Shown here: positions 9,462 through 19,291 of the stretch, piece after piece
Layout of the letters: every line of letters starts with the position of its first letter
Numbering within the stretch: the stretch's first letter is position 1
Assembly (NCBI GenBank): GCA_021818865.1
Contig: JAKASX010000004.1
Location: forward strand, 37,684-101,683
Reading direction: 5' to 3'
DNA length: 64,000 bases
From: Acidobacteriota bacterium
GTDB taxonomy: Bacteria > Acidobacteriota > Terriglobia > Acidiferrales > UBA7541
The notes under the pieces: model-generated
Databases searched by the model: none
What the model was told of the DNA's origin: nothing
Seen by the model: only the letters and a program-made list of their open reading frames with translations
Translations under genes and position numbers: made by a program

Positions 9462-12191
9462 ATGCGCGAGACTTCGGGGCAGCGGGGAACGATGTGGAAC
9501 GGACTGAAAACGGCGGTGATTTTGCTAGCGGTCGTGGCTCTGGGGTGCATGAATGGCCAGGCGGCGCCGGCGCGAAACGGCGGCGTTGACGTGAAGATGG
9601 AAGAAGGCGGCAGCGTCTTGCGCGCGACGCTCGGAAACGGGCTGCGCGTGGTGGTGGTGCGCGACACCTTGGCGCCCGTGGTCACGACCGTGGTGAATTA
9701 CCAGGTGGGATCGAATGAAGCGCCCGCGGGATTCCCCGGCATGGCGCACGCGCAGGAACACATGATGTTTCGCGGGAGCCCGGGATTGACCGCGAACCAA
9801 CTGGCCGATATTTCCGCGGCGATGGGCGGCGAATTCAACGCGGATACGCAGCAGACCATCACCCAATATTTCTTCACCGTGCCTTCGGAAGACGTGGACG
9901 TGGCCTTGCACATGGAAGCGCTACGGATGCGCGGAGTGAACGACAGCCAGAAGGAATGGAACCAGGAGCGCGGGGCGATCGAGCAGGAAGTGGCGCAGGA
10001 TCTTTCGAATCCGGAATACGTTTTTTACACGCAATTGCTCGAAACGATGTTCAAGGGCACTCCCTACGCGCACGACGCGCTGGGAACTCGGCCCTCGTTC
10101 AACGCAACCACTGCCGCAATGCTGCAGAAGTTCCACAGCGAGTGGTACGCGCCGAACAACGCGATTCTGGTCGTGGCCGGGGACGTCGAGCCGAAAGCGG
10201 TGCTCGCGCAGGTGGAGCAGTTGTTTGGAAGCATCCCATCGAAAAAGTTGCCGGAACGGCCGGCGATTCATCTCGAGCCGGTCGAATCGCGCTCGATCGC
10301 TTCGACCACCGATCTGCCGTACGGGCTGGCGGTTGTCTCGTTCCGGATGCCCGGCTACGGCAGCCCGGATTACGCAGCGGCGGAAGTGCTTTCCGATGTT
10401 TTGAGCAGCCAGCGCGGAAGTTTGTACGCGCTGGTTCCCGAAGGCAAGGCGCTGTTTTCCGGTTTCGCGATCGAGCCTTTGCCGGGTGCCGGACTGGGCT
10501 ATGCGATCGCGGCGTTTCCCAAGGGAGCCGATAGCGCCCAACTGGTTCAGGAAATCGACGGGATTTTGCGCGACGACGTCAAAAACGGTTTGCCGGCCGA
10601 TCTGGTTGCGGCAGCGAAGCGGCGCGAAGCGGCCGAAGCGGAATTCCGGCGGAATTCGATCGGCGGGCTGGCGATGGCCTGGTCGGACGCGCTGGCGATC
10701 GAGGGGATCTCCTCGCCGCAAGAGGATGTCGACGCGATCGAGAAAGTGACCCCGGAGGACGTGAACCGCGTGGCGCGGGAATATTTGACGTTCGGCCACG
10801 CCATCACTGCGGTGCTGACGCCGCAGCCTTCCGGGAAGCCGATTTCGAGCCACGGATTCGGCGGCGCGGAATCCTTTGCTCCAAGCCACCCGACGGCAAC
10901 TCCGCTGCCGGTGTGGGCGGAAAAGGGGCTCGCACGGCTGACGGTTCCTCCCTCCACGCTGCATCCGGTGGTTTCGATTCTGCCGAACGGTCTGAAGCTG
11001 ATCGTGCAGCCGGAAACGGTGAGCAATACGGTGAGCGTTTACGGCGATGTGCGCAACACGCCGGAACTCGAAACGCCGGCGCACCAGGAAGGCGTGAACA
11101 GCGTACTCGGTCAGCTCTTTTCGTTTGGGACGACCACGCTCGATCGCGTGGAGTACCAGAAGGCGCTCGACGACATCGCTGCGGACGAATCGGCTGGAAC
11201 TTCGTTTTCGCTTTCGGTGCTGACGAGCCACTTCGATCGGGGCGTACAGCTCCTCGCCGACAACGTGCTGCACCCGGCCCTGCCGGCGCAGGCGTTCAAG
11301 CTGGTGCAGCGGCAGACGGCGATGGCGATTGCCGGACAACTGGAAAGCCCCGATTACCTGACGGGGCGTGCGGTGGACGCGGCGCTTTTCCCGAAGGGCG
11401 ACCCAACGCTGCGCGAGCCGACGCCGCAATCGGCGATGTCGCTCACGCTGGGCGACGTGCGCGATTACTATCAGCGCGTCTTCCGGCCGGACCTGACGAC
11501 GATCGTGGTGATCGGCGACGTGACGCCGGAAACGGCGCGCGCGACGATTGAAAAATACTTCGGAACGTGGACCTCAACGGGGCCAAAACCGCAGACGGTG
11601 CTGCCCGCCGTGCCTCCAAACAAGGCTTCGAGCACGACCGTGCCGGACAAGAGCCGCGTGCAGGATCAGGTGACGCTGGCGGAAACGCTGCCGATGAACC
11701 GCTTCAATCCTGATTATTACGCGCTCGAACTCGGCGACCACGTGCTTGGCGGCGGATTCTACGCCACGCGGCTCTATCAGGACCTGCGCGAAAAACGGGG
11801 ATTGGTCTACTACGTGGGTGTTTCGCTCGATGCCCGGCGCACGCGCGCCATCTATTCGGTGGATTACGCCTGCGATCCGCCGAATGTATCGAAAGCGCGC
11901 AGGATCGTGATGCGCGATTTGCGGCAGATGCAAACAGCTCCGGTGACGCCGGTGGAATTACGGCGAGCGAAAGCGATGCTGCTGCGCGAAATTCCGCTCA
12001 GCGAATCGAGCACCGGGCGCATCGCGGGAGGATTCCTGGCGCGTGCGGAAATCGGTTTGCCCCTCGATGAGCCGGTCCGCGCGGCGCACCGGTACCTGGT
12101 GCTGACGGCGGCGCAAGTGCGGGCAGCGTTCGCCAAATGGATTCAGACGGAGCGGTTCAGCCAGGTGGTCGAGGGTCCGAACCCGCAATAG
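9462..12191 (+). CDS. M16-family zinc metallopeptidase, two-domain (pitrilysin-like), exported
   Basis: 909 residues from ATG 9462; in-frame starts also exist at 9426 (GTG) and 9492 (ATG), and the true start is uncertain. An N-terminal hydrophobic segment, [13 protein letters not shown], followed by NGQAAPA suggests export. The first M16 domain carries the inverted zinc motif HAQEH (H96, E99, H100) and the downstream ligand region [10 protein letters not shown]. The second half repeats the M16 fold without a zinc motif, as is usual for these clam-shell proteases, and contains an [20 protein letters not shown] segment of the substrate-binding type. The likely role is degradation of short peptides in the periplasm. 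Confidence 0.88.
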   Translation: MRETSGQRGTMWNGLKTAVILLAVVALGCMNGQAAPARNGGVDVKMEEGGSVLRATLGNGLRVVVVRDTLAPVVTTVVNYQVGSNEAPAGFPGMAHAQEHMMFRGSPGLTANQLADISAAMGGEFNADTQQTITQYFFTVPSEDVDVALHMEALRMRGVNDSQKEWNQERGAIEQEVAQDLSNPEYVFYTQLLETMFKGTPYAHDALGTRPSFNATTAAMLQKFHSEWYAPNNAILVVAGDVEPKAVLAQVEQLFGSIPSKKLPERPAIHLEPVESRSIASTTDLPYGLAVVSFRMPGYGSPDYAAAEVLSDVLSSQRGSLYALVPEGKALFSGFAIEPLPGAGLGYAIAAFPKGADSAQLVQEIDGILRDDVKNGLPADLVAAAKRREAAEAEFRRNSIGGLAMAWSDALAIEGISSPQEDVDAIEKVTPEDVNRVAREYLTFGHAITAVLTPQPSGKPISSHGFGGAESFAPSHPTATPLPVWAEKGLARLTVPPSTLHPVVSILPNGLKLIVQPETVSNTVSVYGDVRNTPELETPAHQEGVNSVLGQLFSFGTTTLDRVEYQKALDDIAADESAGTSFSLSVLTSHFDRGVQLLADNVLHPALPAQAFKLVQRQTAMAIAGQLESPDYLTGRAVDAALFPKGDPTLREPTPQSAMSLTLGDVRDYYQRVFRPDLTTIVVIGDVTPETARATIEKYFGTWTSTGPKPQTVLPAVPPNKASSTTVPDKSRVQDQVTLAETLPMNRFNPDYYALELGDHVLGGGFYATRLYQDLREKRGLVYYVGVSLDARRTRAIYSVDYACDPPNVSKARRIVMRDLRQMQTAPVTPVELRRAKAMLLREIPLSESSTGRIAGGFLARAEIGLPLDEPVRAAHRYLVLTAAQVRAAFAKWIQTERFSQVVEGPNPQ

Positions 12192-12260
12192 TCCGGCCGG
12201 ACGCCGGGAAACAGGCGAGGCTGACGGTCGCGCCTGCATGGCGCCGATACCGGTCCGAAC

Positions 12261-13322
12261 CTATTGCTGCGCGGGCGGAATCACCACGGTGACTGGCTGC
12301 TGCAGCACGAAATCGAGCAACGTCTCCGAAGGCACCTTGACCTGTTGGCCGCGCGTAGCCAGTTGTGCCGCCGAACCGGCGCCGGCGCCAGCCGCCGCTC
12401 CAATGGCCGCACCTTTTCCACCGCCGGCGATCGCTCCGATCACCGCGCCAATCGCGGCGCCCGCGCCCACTTTCGTTGCGGTGTCCTTGCCGCGAGATTT
12501 TCCCTTTGCCGTGTAGGAGTTGCTCACCAGCCGGTAGTCCTGTCCGGCGAAAACCATCTTCACCAATTGCAGTTCGAGTTCGCTCGTGCCGGTCATCCGG
12601 CCGGCGGTTTTCGCGACGGCCAGCCGCACGGTGACATCGGCGCCGGCGGGAACGACCGTTTCGCCTTCGACGATGATCGGCTTATCGAGCGAGGCGCGAA
12701 ACGCCTGGCCGGCCTGATTCTTCGAGGAATCAATCGAATCAATAATGCGTACCGCCAGATGCGACCCGGCGGGAATCGTGACCTGGGTGGGTTGCGGTGC
12801 GGGTGGGGGCTCGGTTGTAGGCGCGGGCTCGGTTGGCGGCTCGGCGGTCGCGGTCTGCTCAGCCGGCTGCTGGGCGGGCTGGGATTCGGCGGTTTGCGCT
12901 TGCGTGGGAGCTGGCGCGACTCGCCGCGGGAGACGGGCTTTGCGCGCGGGCTTTGCCGGCGCCGGGGTTTCGGCGGGTTGCGCGGCGGCGGCCTGCTGGG
13001 GCTGCGGCAGAGGACCGGCGACGGCGATGCGATCCTCGACGCTCGTAACGCCTTTGGCCGCTTTGGCGAGCATTTCCGCGTGCTGCTTCATCTGCTCCGA
13101 GGAAACTTCTCCTGCGAGCATCACCTGACCCTTGGTCACCACCACTTGCAGGTTCGTGGACTTCAGGTTTGGATCAGCATAGTAGCTGGATTCGATCGCG
13201 CTTTTGATAGCGCTGTCGTCGGGCGTTTTCGAACAGGCCGAGACGAGAACGCCGCCGAGAAGCGCGAACAGAAGTGCGGACAGCGCGGCTCGGTGCGAAA
13301 AAATCTTCGCTTTGGCTTTCAT
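12261..13322 (-). CDS. BON-domain lipoprotein with proline-rich linker and glycine-zipper C-terminus
   Basis: 353 residues; ATG 13322 is preceded by AAGAGGA. The N-terminus has a lipoprotein signal ending LVSAC (Cys about 30). A BON domain follows (residues ~35-105: [42 protein letters not shown]), then about 90 residues of Pro/Ala/Gln/Glu-rich linker, then a beta-rich region and a glycine/alanine-rich stretch ([20 protein letters not shown]) that looks like a glycine zipper. BON domains bind phospholipid, so an outer-membrane or envelope-integrity role is likely but not shown. The gene converges on the M16 peptidase gene. Confidence 0.8.
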   Translation of the reverse strand: MKAKAKIFSHRAALSALLFALLGGVLVSACSKTPDDSAIKSAIESSYYADPNLKSTNLQVVVTKGQVMLAGEVSSEQMKQHAEMLAKAAKGVTSVEDRIAVAGPLPQPQQAAAAQPAETPAPAKPARKARLPRRVAPAPTQAQTAESQPAQQPAEQTATAEPPTEPAPTTEPPPAPQPTQVTIPAGSHLAVRIIDSIDSSKNQAGQAFRASLDKPIIVEGETVVPAGADVTVRLAVAKTAGRMTGTSELELQLVKMVFAGQDYRLVSNSYTAKGKSRGKDTATKVGAGAAIGAVIGAIAGGGKGAAIGAAAGAGAGSAAQLATRGQQVKVPSETLLDFVLQQPVTVVIPPAQQ

Positions 13323-13339
13323 GGAATCCTCTTCCCCGC

Positions 13340-13359
13340 GACGCGTACGGATACGCGTC
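13340..13359 (-). promoter_or_regulatory. Perfect inverted repeat in the leader of the BON-lipoprotein gene
   Basis: GACGCGTA (13340-13347) and TACGCGTC (13352-13359) form a perfect 8-bp palindrome around a 4-base spacer. It ends 18 bases before the start codon and just upstream of the ribosome-binding site. It could be an operator or an RNA hairpin that affects translation. Confidence 0.4.
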
Positions 13360-13745
13360 ACTCGTCTTTGCTGTGACAGCGGCAATCGAAATGCCAAAGC
13401 GACGGTGCGGCTGGCGCGCTCATTCGCGTGGAACAGTAGGAGATAGCTGGGAATACCGGGCTAAGTTCGCTTGGGGGAATAGCCGCTGCGCTATTTCACT
13501 CGGCCGGTGGGGCATTGCGGCCAGCCCCTGTTCTTGTGGCAAGGCGCGCCCGCGCAAAAGCGGCCTGTGAGGCGCGGGAAATGAGGCAATGGGCAGGACT
13601 TGGTGGGTTTGAAGGTTCCCGCAGGCTACGGAAAGCGACGTGCAAGACGGAATGCAGAGGTCGGAACGCGCCTTCCAGCAGGCGATGGGGACGGTGCGCG
13701 CGGGGATCGCGATAAATGGATCGCGAGACTCTCCAGGAGGTGAAA
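13360..13745. other. Intergenic region upstream of the BON lipoprotein and the 71-residue basic protein
   Basis: About 390 bases without a supportable gene. It ends in a near-tandem GGATCGCGA pair (around 13705-13730) just before the ribosome-binding site of the small + strand gene. No promoter stands out. Confidence 0.4.
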
Positions 13746-13961
13746 ATGGCCCGCCATGGGAATGAGAAACTGACGGCTGCCGCCATCAGGATTGGCAGCG
13801 CGGTAGGGAAGGCCAAGCGGCGCGCGCGCAACATCGCGCGAGACGCTCGATGGGCGCAGGGAGAGCTGCGGCACGAGCTTCTCGATTTGACGAGAACAGC
13901 CGACCGCCTGGCGCGTGACCTCAAGAAGGCCAACAAGCGGCTTCGCCGAGCCCTTGCGTAG
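13746..13961 (+). CDS. Small basic helical protein, function unknown
   Basis: 71 residues. ATG 13746 is chosen because AGGAGG lies five bases upstream, the best ribosome-binding site in this neighbourhood. The protein is rich in Lys, Arg and Ala (for example VGKAKRRARNIARDARW and KKANKRLRRALA), has no hydrophobic segment and is predicted helical by eye, with a heptad-like pattern in its second half. Such composition suits a nucleic-acid-binding or coiled-coil protein, but no family was recognised. It converges on the gene at 14133. Confidence 0.5.
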   Translation: MARHGNEKLTAAAIRIGSAVGKAKRRARNIARDARWAQGELRHELLDLTRTADRLARDLKKANKRLRRALA

Positions 13962-14132
13962 CTGCCGCGACAAGGCACCGCTACGTCGCCTCAACCGCGA
14001 AACACTGAACGCAATCCCGATTCTTCGGCCGAGGTGATGGTCCGGGCGATCGTTTTTGATCGGCCTCCGTTACGGGTCCACCTTTTCAGCGAATACGTAG
14101 GTGGTCCGGAAATCCGCCGGAGATCGTACTCA

Positions 14133-14645
14133 TCACTGGCCGTTGTTTCCCGCTGTTGTGTGCACTTTTTCGGTGGATATGTAGTTCACTTGGACGCCGG
14201 GGATCAGGCTCATCGCCCGCACTTGGTTGCCATTGTCCACAATCACACCAGCCAGCGCCGGCTGCTCGCTTCCGCTTAGCGTTGCGGTGAACGTACAGTC
14301 GAAATTGATCGTCGTCTGGCCTTCGTATGTTGCGGGGCCGGTTGTGGTGATCAAAGTGCCGCCAATCACCTCCCACTCATTTATGGTCACTTTTCCGTCT
14401 CTGGCAACGGTAAGCGTGCCGTTGGTGGATGCGTTTCCCACAGGAAAGCCGAGGGCATTGCCTGCATAGGTGTACCCGGTGCCAGTGTAACCGTACGTGC
14501 CGATTGCTCCACAACTTGCTCCGGGGCCCGCAAGTGCGGCGGCGCGAGTCGGTCCCGGGCGAAGTGCAGCGAAAAGAATCGCCGCTGCGCCAGCAAGCAG
14601 AAGCCCAACGATGGATGGCCCTAGACGCGGTAGTCTCTTGTTCAT
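14133..14645 (-). CDS. Exported protein of unknown function, Gly/Thr/Tyr-rich
   Basis: 170 residues; ATG 14645 is preceded by AGGAGAAG, which rejects the longer upstream frame. A signal peptide (IVGLLLAGAAAILFAAL) is followed by a mature part beginning near CGAIGTYGYTGTGYTYAG and containing beta-strand-like repeats (NGTLTVARDGKVTINEWEV, ATYEGQTTINFDCTFTATLSG). Two mature cysteines could form a disulfide. It resembles small secreted beta-rich proteins common in Acidobacteriota, but no named family was recognised. Confidence 0.55.
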   Translation of the reverse strand: MNKRLPRLGPSIVGLLLAGAAAILFAALRPGPTRAAALAGPGASCGAIGTYGYTGTGYTYAGNALGFPVGNASTNGTLTVARDGKVTINEWEVIGGTLITTTGPATYEGQTTINFDCTFTATLSGSEQPALAGVIVDNGNQVRAMSLIPGVQVNYISTEKVHTTAGNNGQ

Positions 14646-15061
14646 GTTTCTTCTCCTGGCTGAGTGTTCACATTCCAATTCGCCATGGATCGTGGAAATG
14701 AGGGTCCTTCGGAAGCCTGCCGATGGCTGATGTCGGGCCAGTGGGGGGCGCGACATCCTCACCCGGTTCCTCGGTTCAACGCTCACAGCATCCGGAAGGC
14801 GCCAAAGGCAGCGGGTTCTTTACGAAACACAATGCACGCGCGGGGCCGTGGGGACCGGCCTCGGCAGTTCGGTAAGGCGAACCTTCTCAGGAAGTTAGAA
14901 AGGCTGAAGTGGTCGCACGAAAACTTGCATCGCAAATCTTGGTGCGTAGTGTGACAGAGTCTTCAAACGTGGGTTGGAGAACTTCGAATCAAGACAGGGA
15001 AGGAGTGCCGTGCAGCCAGTACATTCTGTTACCCATGTCTCCTGGCTGGACACGAAAGGAA
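14646..15061. other. Intergenic region between the exported protein gene and tRNA-Ala
   Basis: About 415 bases. No gene, strong hairpin or repeat was seen. It must hold the promoter of the minus-strand gene that starts at 14645. Confidence 0.4.
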
Positions 15062-15137
15062 TGGTGGACCGCATGGGATTCGAACCCACGGCCTCATCGT
15101 TGCGAACGATGCGCTCTCCCAGCTGAGCTAGCGGCCC
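15062..15137 (-). tRNA. tRNA-Ala (anticodon CGC)
   Basis: A full 76-base cloverleaf on the minus strand. The acceptor stem is GGGCCGC with GCGGTCC, the anticodon stem CATCG/CGATG encloses loop TTCGCAA, and the T-arm is GTGGG-TTCGAAT-CCCAT. The encoded 3' end is ACCA. The anticodon CGC reads alanine codon GCG. It lies between a peptidase gene and a long intergenic gap. Confidence 0.95.
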
Positions 15138-15147
15138 ACGAAAAAAG

Positions 15148-15176
15148 ATTGTAAGCGGAGCGGGCGGTGGCGTCTA
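15148..15176 (-). promoter_or_regulatory. Promoter for tRNA-Ala(CGC)
   Basis: On the minus strand, -35 TAGACG (15171-15176) and -10 TACAAT (15148-15153) are separated by 17 bases. Transcription would start a few bases before the mature 5' end at 15137. The -35 overlaps the stop codon of the upstream peptidase gene. Confidence 0.6.
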
Positions 15177-16808
15177 GCGGTTCACCACTGCCTGATTGGC
15201 GGCGCGCTCGGCGAGGATTTGCCGCACGTGCGCGTAGAGCGCCTGGGCCTGGGGAATCAGCGCGATCGCCTTTCCCAGCTGCGCGTCGTGGTCGAGATCC
15301 ACCTGGTAGCCGGCGTCCTGGCCGAAAACCGACGTGAAGATTTCTCGCTTGATCTTCCACTTGATCCAGTCGAGATTCTGCTGAATATCCTGCGGCGTGT
15401 AGGCGATGTGCTGCCGCGTGAGGAAATGCTCGAAATCGTTCAGAACGCTCCGATCCACGGTGAAATCGCGCGCGATCGTGGGCCGCTTGCCCAGGTAATA
15501 GCGGGTGAAATCGCCAACGCCGATTTCCAGAGGAACGTCGGGGAAGCGGGGGAAGAACACGCCATCCTGGATGAGCGTGTCCTGAAACGCGTCGCGCTTC
15601 GGTTTGGGTACCACGACGTCCGGGGTGATTCCGCCGCCGCCGTAGACGGTGCGGCCACCGTCGGTGAGATACGCCTTGCGCTTTGGCGCGGGCTGGGGAT
15701 CGAAGCGGTACTGCCAATAGGAAATGTGAGCGTAGGGGCGCTGAATCAGCCGGCCGCTGGGCGTGTAGTAGCGCGCGGTGGTGAGCGCCAGGCCGGTGCC
15801 GTAGCTGAGCGGCGTGACCGTTTGCACCAAACCTTTGCCGAAGGTGGTTGTGCCCGCGATGAGGGCGCGATCGTGATCTTGCAGCGCGCCGCTGACGATT
15901 TCCGAAGCGGAAGCCGTTCCACCGTTGACGAGGACGACGATCGGCACGTGGTCGCCGCCATTTCCGTGCAGGGCGTAGTAGCGGCGCTCGGGCGAGGATC
16001 GGCCGTGGTGGCTGACGATCAGCTGGCCCTTGCTCAGAAGCATGTCGCCCACTTGGACGGCTTGATTCAGCAAGCCGCCGGGATTGCCGCGCAGGTCCAG
16101 AATTAGGCCCTTGAGTTTCGGCGCGTCGAGAGCTTTCATTGCCTGGCGAAGCTCATCGGCGGTTTCCTCGTTTTCAAACGTGGAGATGTGAATGTAGCCG
16201 ATGCCGGGCCGAATCATCGTGTAATAATCCACCGCGGGGTGGTGGATTTCGGCGCGCGTGACGGTGAATTCGAGCGGCTTATCCCAGCCCTCCCGCGCCA
16301 CGGTGATATGCACGATCGTGTTGCGCGGGCCCATCAGGAGATTCGCCACCTGACTTGTGGTCAATCCCTTGCAAGGCTTGTCGTCAACTTTCACGATGAC
16401 GTCGCCCGGACGGATTCCCGCCTTGAACGCCGGCGAGCCGGGGAAGGGCGAAATGACCACGGTGCGGCCGCTTTCCGGGGCGATTTGCATACCGACGCCA
16501 AAATACCGGCCGTTCTGATCCTGCCGCATCAGGTCGAACGCTTTGCGCGTGAAGAAGGTGGAGTGGGGATCGAGGACTTCGAGCATGCCGGGGATAGCGC
16601 CGTTGTAGATGGCGCTGTTCACGTTCACAGGCTTGGCGTAATCGTGATTGACGATCGCCAGCACCTGCGTGAAGGTCTGGACGGACTGCTCCATGCCGTC
16701 GCCGGCCGTCGCCGTGGCGCGTACGGAGGGCCCGTAGAAACCGCCGAGGATTGCCGCAACGCCGATAATGCCGACAAGTACCAGAATGCCCTTTATGCCC
16801 CGAGCCAT
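15174..16808 (-). CDS. CtpA-type S41 carboxy-terminal processing peptidase
   Basis: 544 residues from ATG 16808. An uncleaved-looking N-terminal anchor (GILVLVGIIGVAAILGGFYG) places it in the periplasm. A PDZ domain (GVGMQIAPESGRTVVISPFP, then VIVKVDDKPCKGLT) is followed by the S41 catalytic domain, with ILDLRGNPGGLL, the nucleophile Ser in NGGTASASEIVSGAL and the base Lys in TTFGKGLVQT. The C-terminal extension of about 140 residues is helical. Members trim the C-termini of periplasmic or membrane proteins. The tRNA-Ala promoter begins at its stop codon. Confidence 0.9.
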   Translation of the reverse strand: MARGIKGILVLVGIIGVAAILGGFYGPSVRATATAGDGMEQSVQTFTQVLAIVNHDYAKPVNVNSAIYNGAIPGMLEVLDPHSTFFTRKAFDLMRQDQNGRYFGVGMQIAPESGRTVVISPFPGSPAFKAGIRPGDVIVKVDDKPCKGLTTSQVANLLMGPRNTIVHITVAREGWDKPLEFTVTRAEIHHPAVDYYTMIRPGIGYIHISTFENEETADELRQAMKALDAPKLKGLILDLRGNPGGLLNQAVQVGDMLLSKGQLIVSHHGRSSPERRYYALHGNGGDHVPIVVLVNGGTASASEIVSGALQDHDRALIAGTTTFGKGLVQTVTPLSYGTGLALTTARYYTPSGRLIQRPYAHISYWQYRFDPQPAPKRKAYLTDGGRTVYGGGGITPDVVVPKPKRDAFQDTLIQDGVFFPRFPDVPLEIGVGDFTRYYLGKRPTIARDFTVDRSVLNDFEHFLTRQHIAYTPQDIQQNLDWIKWKIKREIFTSVFGQDAGYQVDLDHDAQLGKAIALIPQAQALYAHVRQILAERAANQAVVNR

Positions 16809-16837
16809 AGGTCCGATCTATCTCCTTGTCTTTTGCC

Positions 16838-16846
16838 AGTATAGCA
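16838..16846 (-). promoter_or_regulatory. Extended -10 promoter for the S41 peptidase gene
   Basis: TGCTATACT on the minus strand is an extended -10 element (TGn plus TATACT), about 30 bases before the ATG at 16808, with AAGGAG in between. No good -35 is seen, as expected for this promoter class. Confidence 0.45.
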
Positions 16847-16913
16847 TAGGCAGGTTTGACACCCATTCGGCGCTTTTTTATCATTCGAATTAGGGTGCGC
16901 GGCGGGCGACTCG

Positions 16914-17414
16914 ATGCTAAGCATTCCCCACCTGATCATCATTTTCCTAGTGGCGCTGATCTTTTTGGGGCCTGAAAAACTGCCCGAAGTGGCGCGGACG
17001 CTTTCCAAGGCGATGCTCGAGATCAATCGCGTCACCGGCAACTTGAAGGATACGTTCCAGCAGGAGATGAATCAGCTCGAACGCGAATTGAGCGAGAAAC
17101 GCGAAGCCGAAGCACTCCCGGCGACCACCCCTGCCTCCGCGGAGCCGGAAACGCACTCCGAATCGGCGGCGGATACCCAGGCAGAGCCCGAGCAGGCCCG
17201 CGAGGCGCTTTCTGCCGGCCACGCTGCATCCGGCGAGGCATCTTCCGCCGAATCGCTCGCCACAGAGTCGCACGCCGGCGAAGCGCCCGTAGCCTCCGCA
17301 CACGGTCCCAGAAAGCCCATGCAGCCTGAGCCCACGCCCGCTTCCATCGAAGAACCGGATGGCGCCGGCGACAAATCCGGAAACCCCGCCGATGACCACC
17401 CCTCCGCAGCCTGA
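16914..17414 (+). CDS. tatB: Sec-independent translocase subunit TatB (TatA/B family)
   Basis: 166 residues. The N-terminal membrane helix LIIIFLVALIFLGPEKLPEV is the TatA/B signature, with the conserved hinge F/L-G-PEKLP. An amphipathic helix follows (ARTLSKAMLEINRVTGNLKD), then about 100 residues of Ala/Glu/Ser/Pro-rich tail. The partner tatC overlaps its 3' end, so it is called TatB rather than TatA. No separate tatA is present nearby; it may be elsewhere, or this protein may do both jobs. The Tat pathway exports folded proteins. Confidence 0.85.
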   Translation: MLSIPHLIIIFLVALIFLGPEKLPEVARTLSKAMLEINRVTGNLKDTFQQEMNQLERELSEKREAEALPATTPASAEPETHSESAADTQAEPEQAREALSAGHAASGEASSAESLATESHAGEAPVASAHGPRKPMQPEPTPASIEEPDGAGDKSGNPADDHPSAA

Positions 17415-18204
17415 ATCGCGGCCCGGAACCACCCCCAAGGAAGAACCGGGCGGCCGGATGTCGTTTTTTGAGCACCTGAGCGAACTGCGTAAGCGATTGG
17501 TGTATTCGCTGATTGCCATCGGCGTGGGCGCGATGGTCGGCTTCACCGTCGCCGAAAAAATGCTGGACTTGATCTCGCTGCCGATGGTCCACGCCTTGCG
17601 GGCCGAGCACGTCGCCGACAAGCTGATTTACACCAGCCCGACAGGCGTGGTCGGGCTGATCATTCACCTGGGTTTTTATTTGGGGCTGGTGATCGCGTCG
17701 CCTTTCGTTTTCTATCAGATCTGGCTGTTCGTCGCGCCGGGGCTTTACAAGCACGAGCGGCGCGCGGTGGTAACGTTCGTCGTATCGTCGGTGGGGCTGT
17801 TTCTGGCGGGAATCGCCTTCGGCTATTTCGTCCTGCTCCCGCCGGTGCTGGAATTTTTGATCGGTTTTCAGGGCCCCTTCCGTCCTTTGATCAGCATCAA
17901 CGAATATTTCGATTTGACGCTGTTTCTGCTGGTCGGCCTGGGAGTGGTTTTCGAATTGCCGGTGCTGATTTTCTTCCTGTCGCTGATCGGCGTGGCGACG
18001 CCGCGATTCCTCTGGAAGAACATGCGCTACGCGATTCTGCTGATTACGATCGTGGCGGCGATCGTGACGCCCACGCCTGGCGCGACGACGATGTTGATCT
18101 TCATGGCGCCGATGATTTTGCTGTATCTGGCGGGAATCGGCGTAAGCTACCTGGTGGTGCGCAGCAAGCGGCGTGCGGCGATGGCTTCGACGGAGGTCCA
18201 CTGA
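17392..18204 (+). CDS. tatC: Sec-independent translocase subunit TatC
   Basis: 270 residues, starting at ATG 17392, which overlaps the end of tatB by 23 bases and suggests translational coupling. TatC features are clear: the cytoplasmic N-terminus MSFFEHLSELRKRLVYS, six membrane segments, the periplasmic loop region, and LFVAPGLYKHERR with the conserved FVAPGLY core. TatC binds the twin-arginine signal of folded export substrates. Confidence 0.93.
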   Translation: MTTPPQPESRPGTTPKEEPGGRMSFFEHLSELRKRLVYSLIAIGVGAMVGFTVAEKMLDLISLPMVHALRAEHVADKLIYTSPTGVVGLIIHLGFYLGLVIASPFVFYQIWLFVAPGLYKHERRAVVTFVVSSVGLFLAGIAFGYFVLLPPVLEFLIGFQGPFRPLISINEYFDLTLFLLVGLGVVFELPVLIFFLSLIGVATPRFLWKNMRYAILLITIVAAIVTPTPGATTMLIFMAPMILLYLAGIGVSYLVVRSKRRAAMASTEVH

Positions 18205-18205
18205 A

Positions 18206-19243
18206 ATGGCGATTTGGCGCAACGCTCGATGCCCGGGCAGTTCCGGGCCACGAAAGGGACGGTTGGCGCTCTGTGCGCTGATCCTCGGCGCGGCCGCGCT
18301 CGCCGGCTGCTCGGGAGCGGCCTCGAGCGTGGCTGACGCCCGCCAAACCCCCGCGCCCCAGGCCGCGCCGCCCGCCTCGCAGACGGGAGGATTCAACGGC
18401 ACGCGCGCGTGGGGCTATCTCAAGACGATCGTGGATTTCGGTCCGCGTCCGCCCGATACGCCAAACATCCGGCGCGAGCAAGCCTATCTGGTCAAGCAAT
18501 TGCAATCGTTTGGCTGCGCGGTGAGCCAGGACCATTTCCATGCGCAAACGGATTTGGGCAATCTGGCGATGGACAATATCGTCGCGAAAATTCCCGGCCA
18601 GAGTCCCGATATCGTGCTGCTGCTGTCGCACTACGATACGCTGCGCCTGGCGGGTTTCGTCGGCGCCGACGACGGGGGCTCGTCCACCGCGCTCCTGCTC
18701 GAAGTGGCCCACGATATGTGCGGGAAACCGAGCCCGCTGACGGTTTGGATCGCCTTTGTGGACGGCGAGGAAGATCAGACGAATTTCGCCAATCAGCAGC
18801 AGGCGCAGACCATCTGGAGCGACAACAACGCTGAATTCGGGAGCCGCGAGCTGGCCGCGCGAATGGAAAATTCCGGCGAGCTGAAGAACGTGAAGGCGGT
18901 GCTCCTCGCCGATATGATCGGCGATGCGAACCTGGACATCACGCGCGACTCGAATTCCACTCCCTGGCTCGAGGATCTGATTTGGTCCACTGCGAAACGC
19001 CTTGGCTATAGCCAGTATTTTCTTTCCACGTCGATGTCGGTTGACGACGACCACATGCCGTTCATCCGCAAGGGCGTCGCCGCCGCCGACGTGATCGATT
19101 TCGATTATCCTTATTGGCACACGGCCGAAGACACGCTCGATAAATGCAGTCCGCACTCGCTCGCCGTCGTCGGCCACGTGTTTCTCGCGACGATCCAGGC
19201 GCTCGACAAGAAATTCGCCCCACCAAAAAAGCGGAAATCCTAG
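18206..19243 (+). CDS. Lipoprotein glutaminyl-peptide cyclotransferase-like M28 zinc enzyme
   Basis: 345 residues from ATG 18206, one base after the tatC stop, with GGAGG upstream. The N-terminus has a lipoprotein signal ending LAGC. The M28 metal-binding set is present: SHYDT, GADDGGSST, VDGEED, DMIGD and the final WHTAEDT. The segment DDDHMPFIRKGV matches glutaminyl cyclases (QPCT family) better than aminopeptidases, so the protein may cyclise N-terminal glutamine on exported peptides. A peptidase role cannot be excluded. It follows the Tat genes closely and may be co-transcribed with them. Confidence 0.8.
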   Translation: MAIWRNARCPGSSGPRKGRLALCALILGAAALAGCSGAASSVADARQTPAPQAAPPASQTGGFNGTRAWGYLKTIVDFGPRPPDTPNIRREQAYLVKQLQSFGCAVSQDHFHAQTDLGNLAMDNIVAKIPGQSPDIVLLLSHYDTLRLAGFVGADDGGSSTALLLEVAHDMCGKPSPLTVWIAFVDGEEDQTNFANQQQAQTIWSDNNAEFGSRELAARMENSGELKNVKAVLLADMIGDANLDITRDSNSTPWLEDLIWSTAKRLGYSQYFLSTSMSVDDDHMPFIRKGVAAADVIDFDYPYWHTAEDTLDKCSPHSLAVVGHVFLATIQALDKKFAPPKKRKS

Positions 19244-19291
19244 GCTCATCGGAAGCGGGAACGCCAAGCGCGGCCGGCAAGCCCCTGGCGA

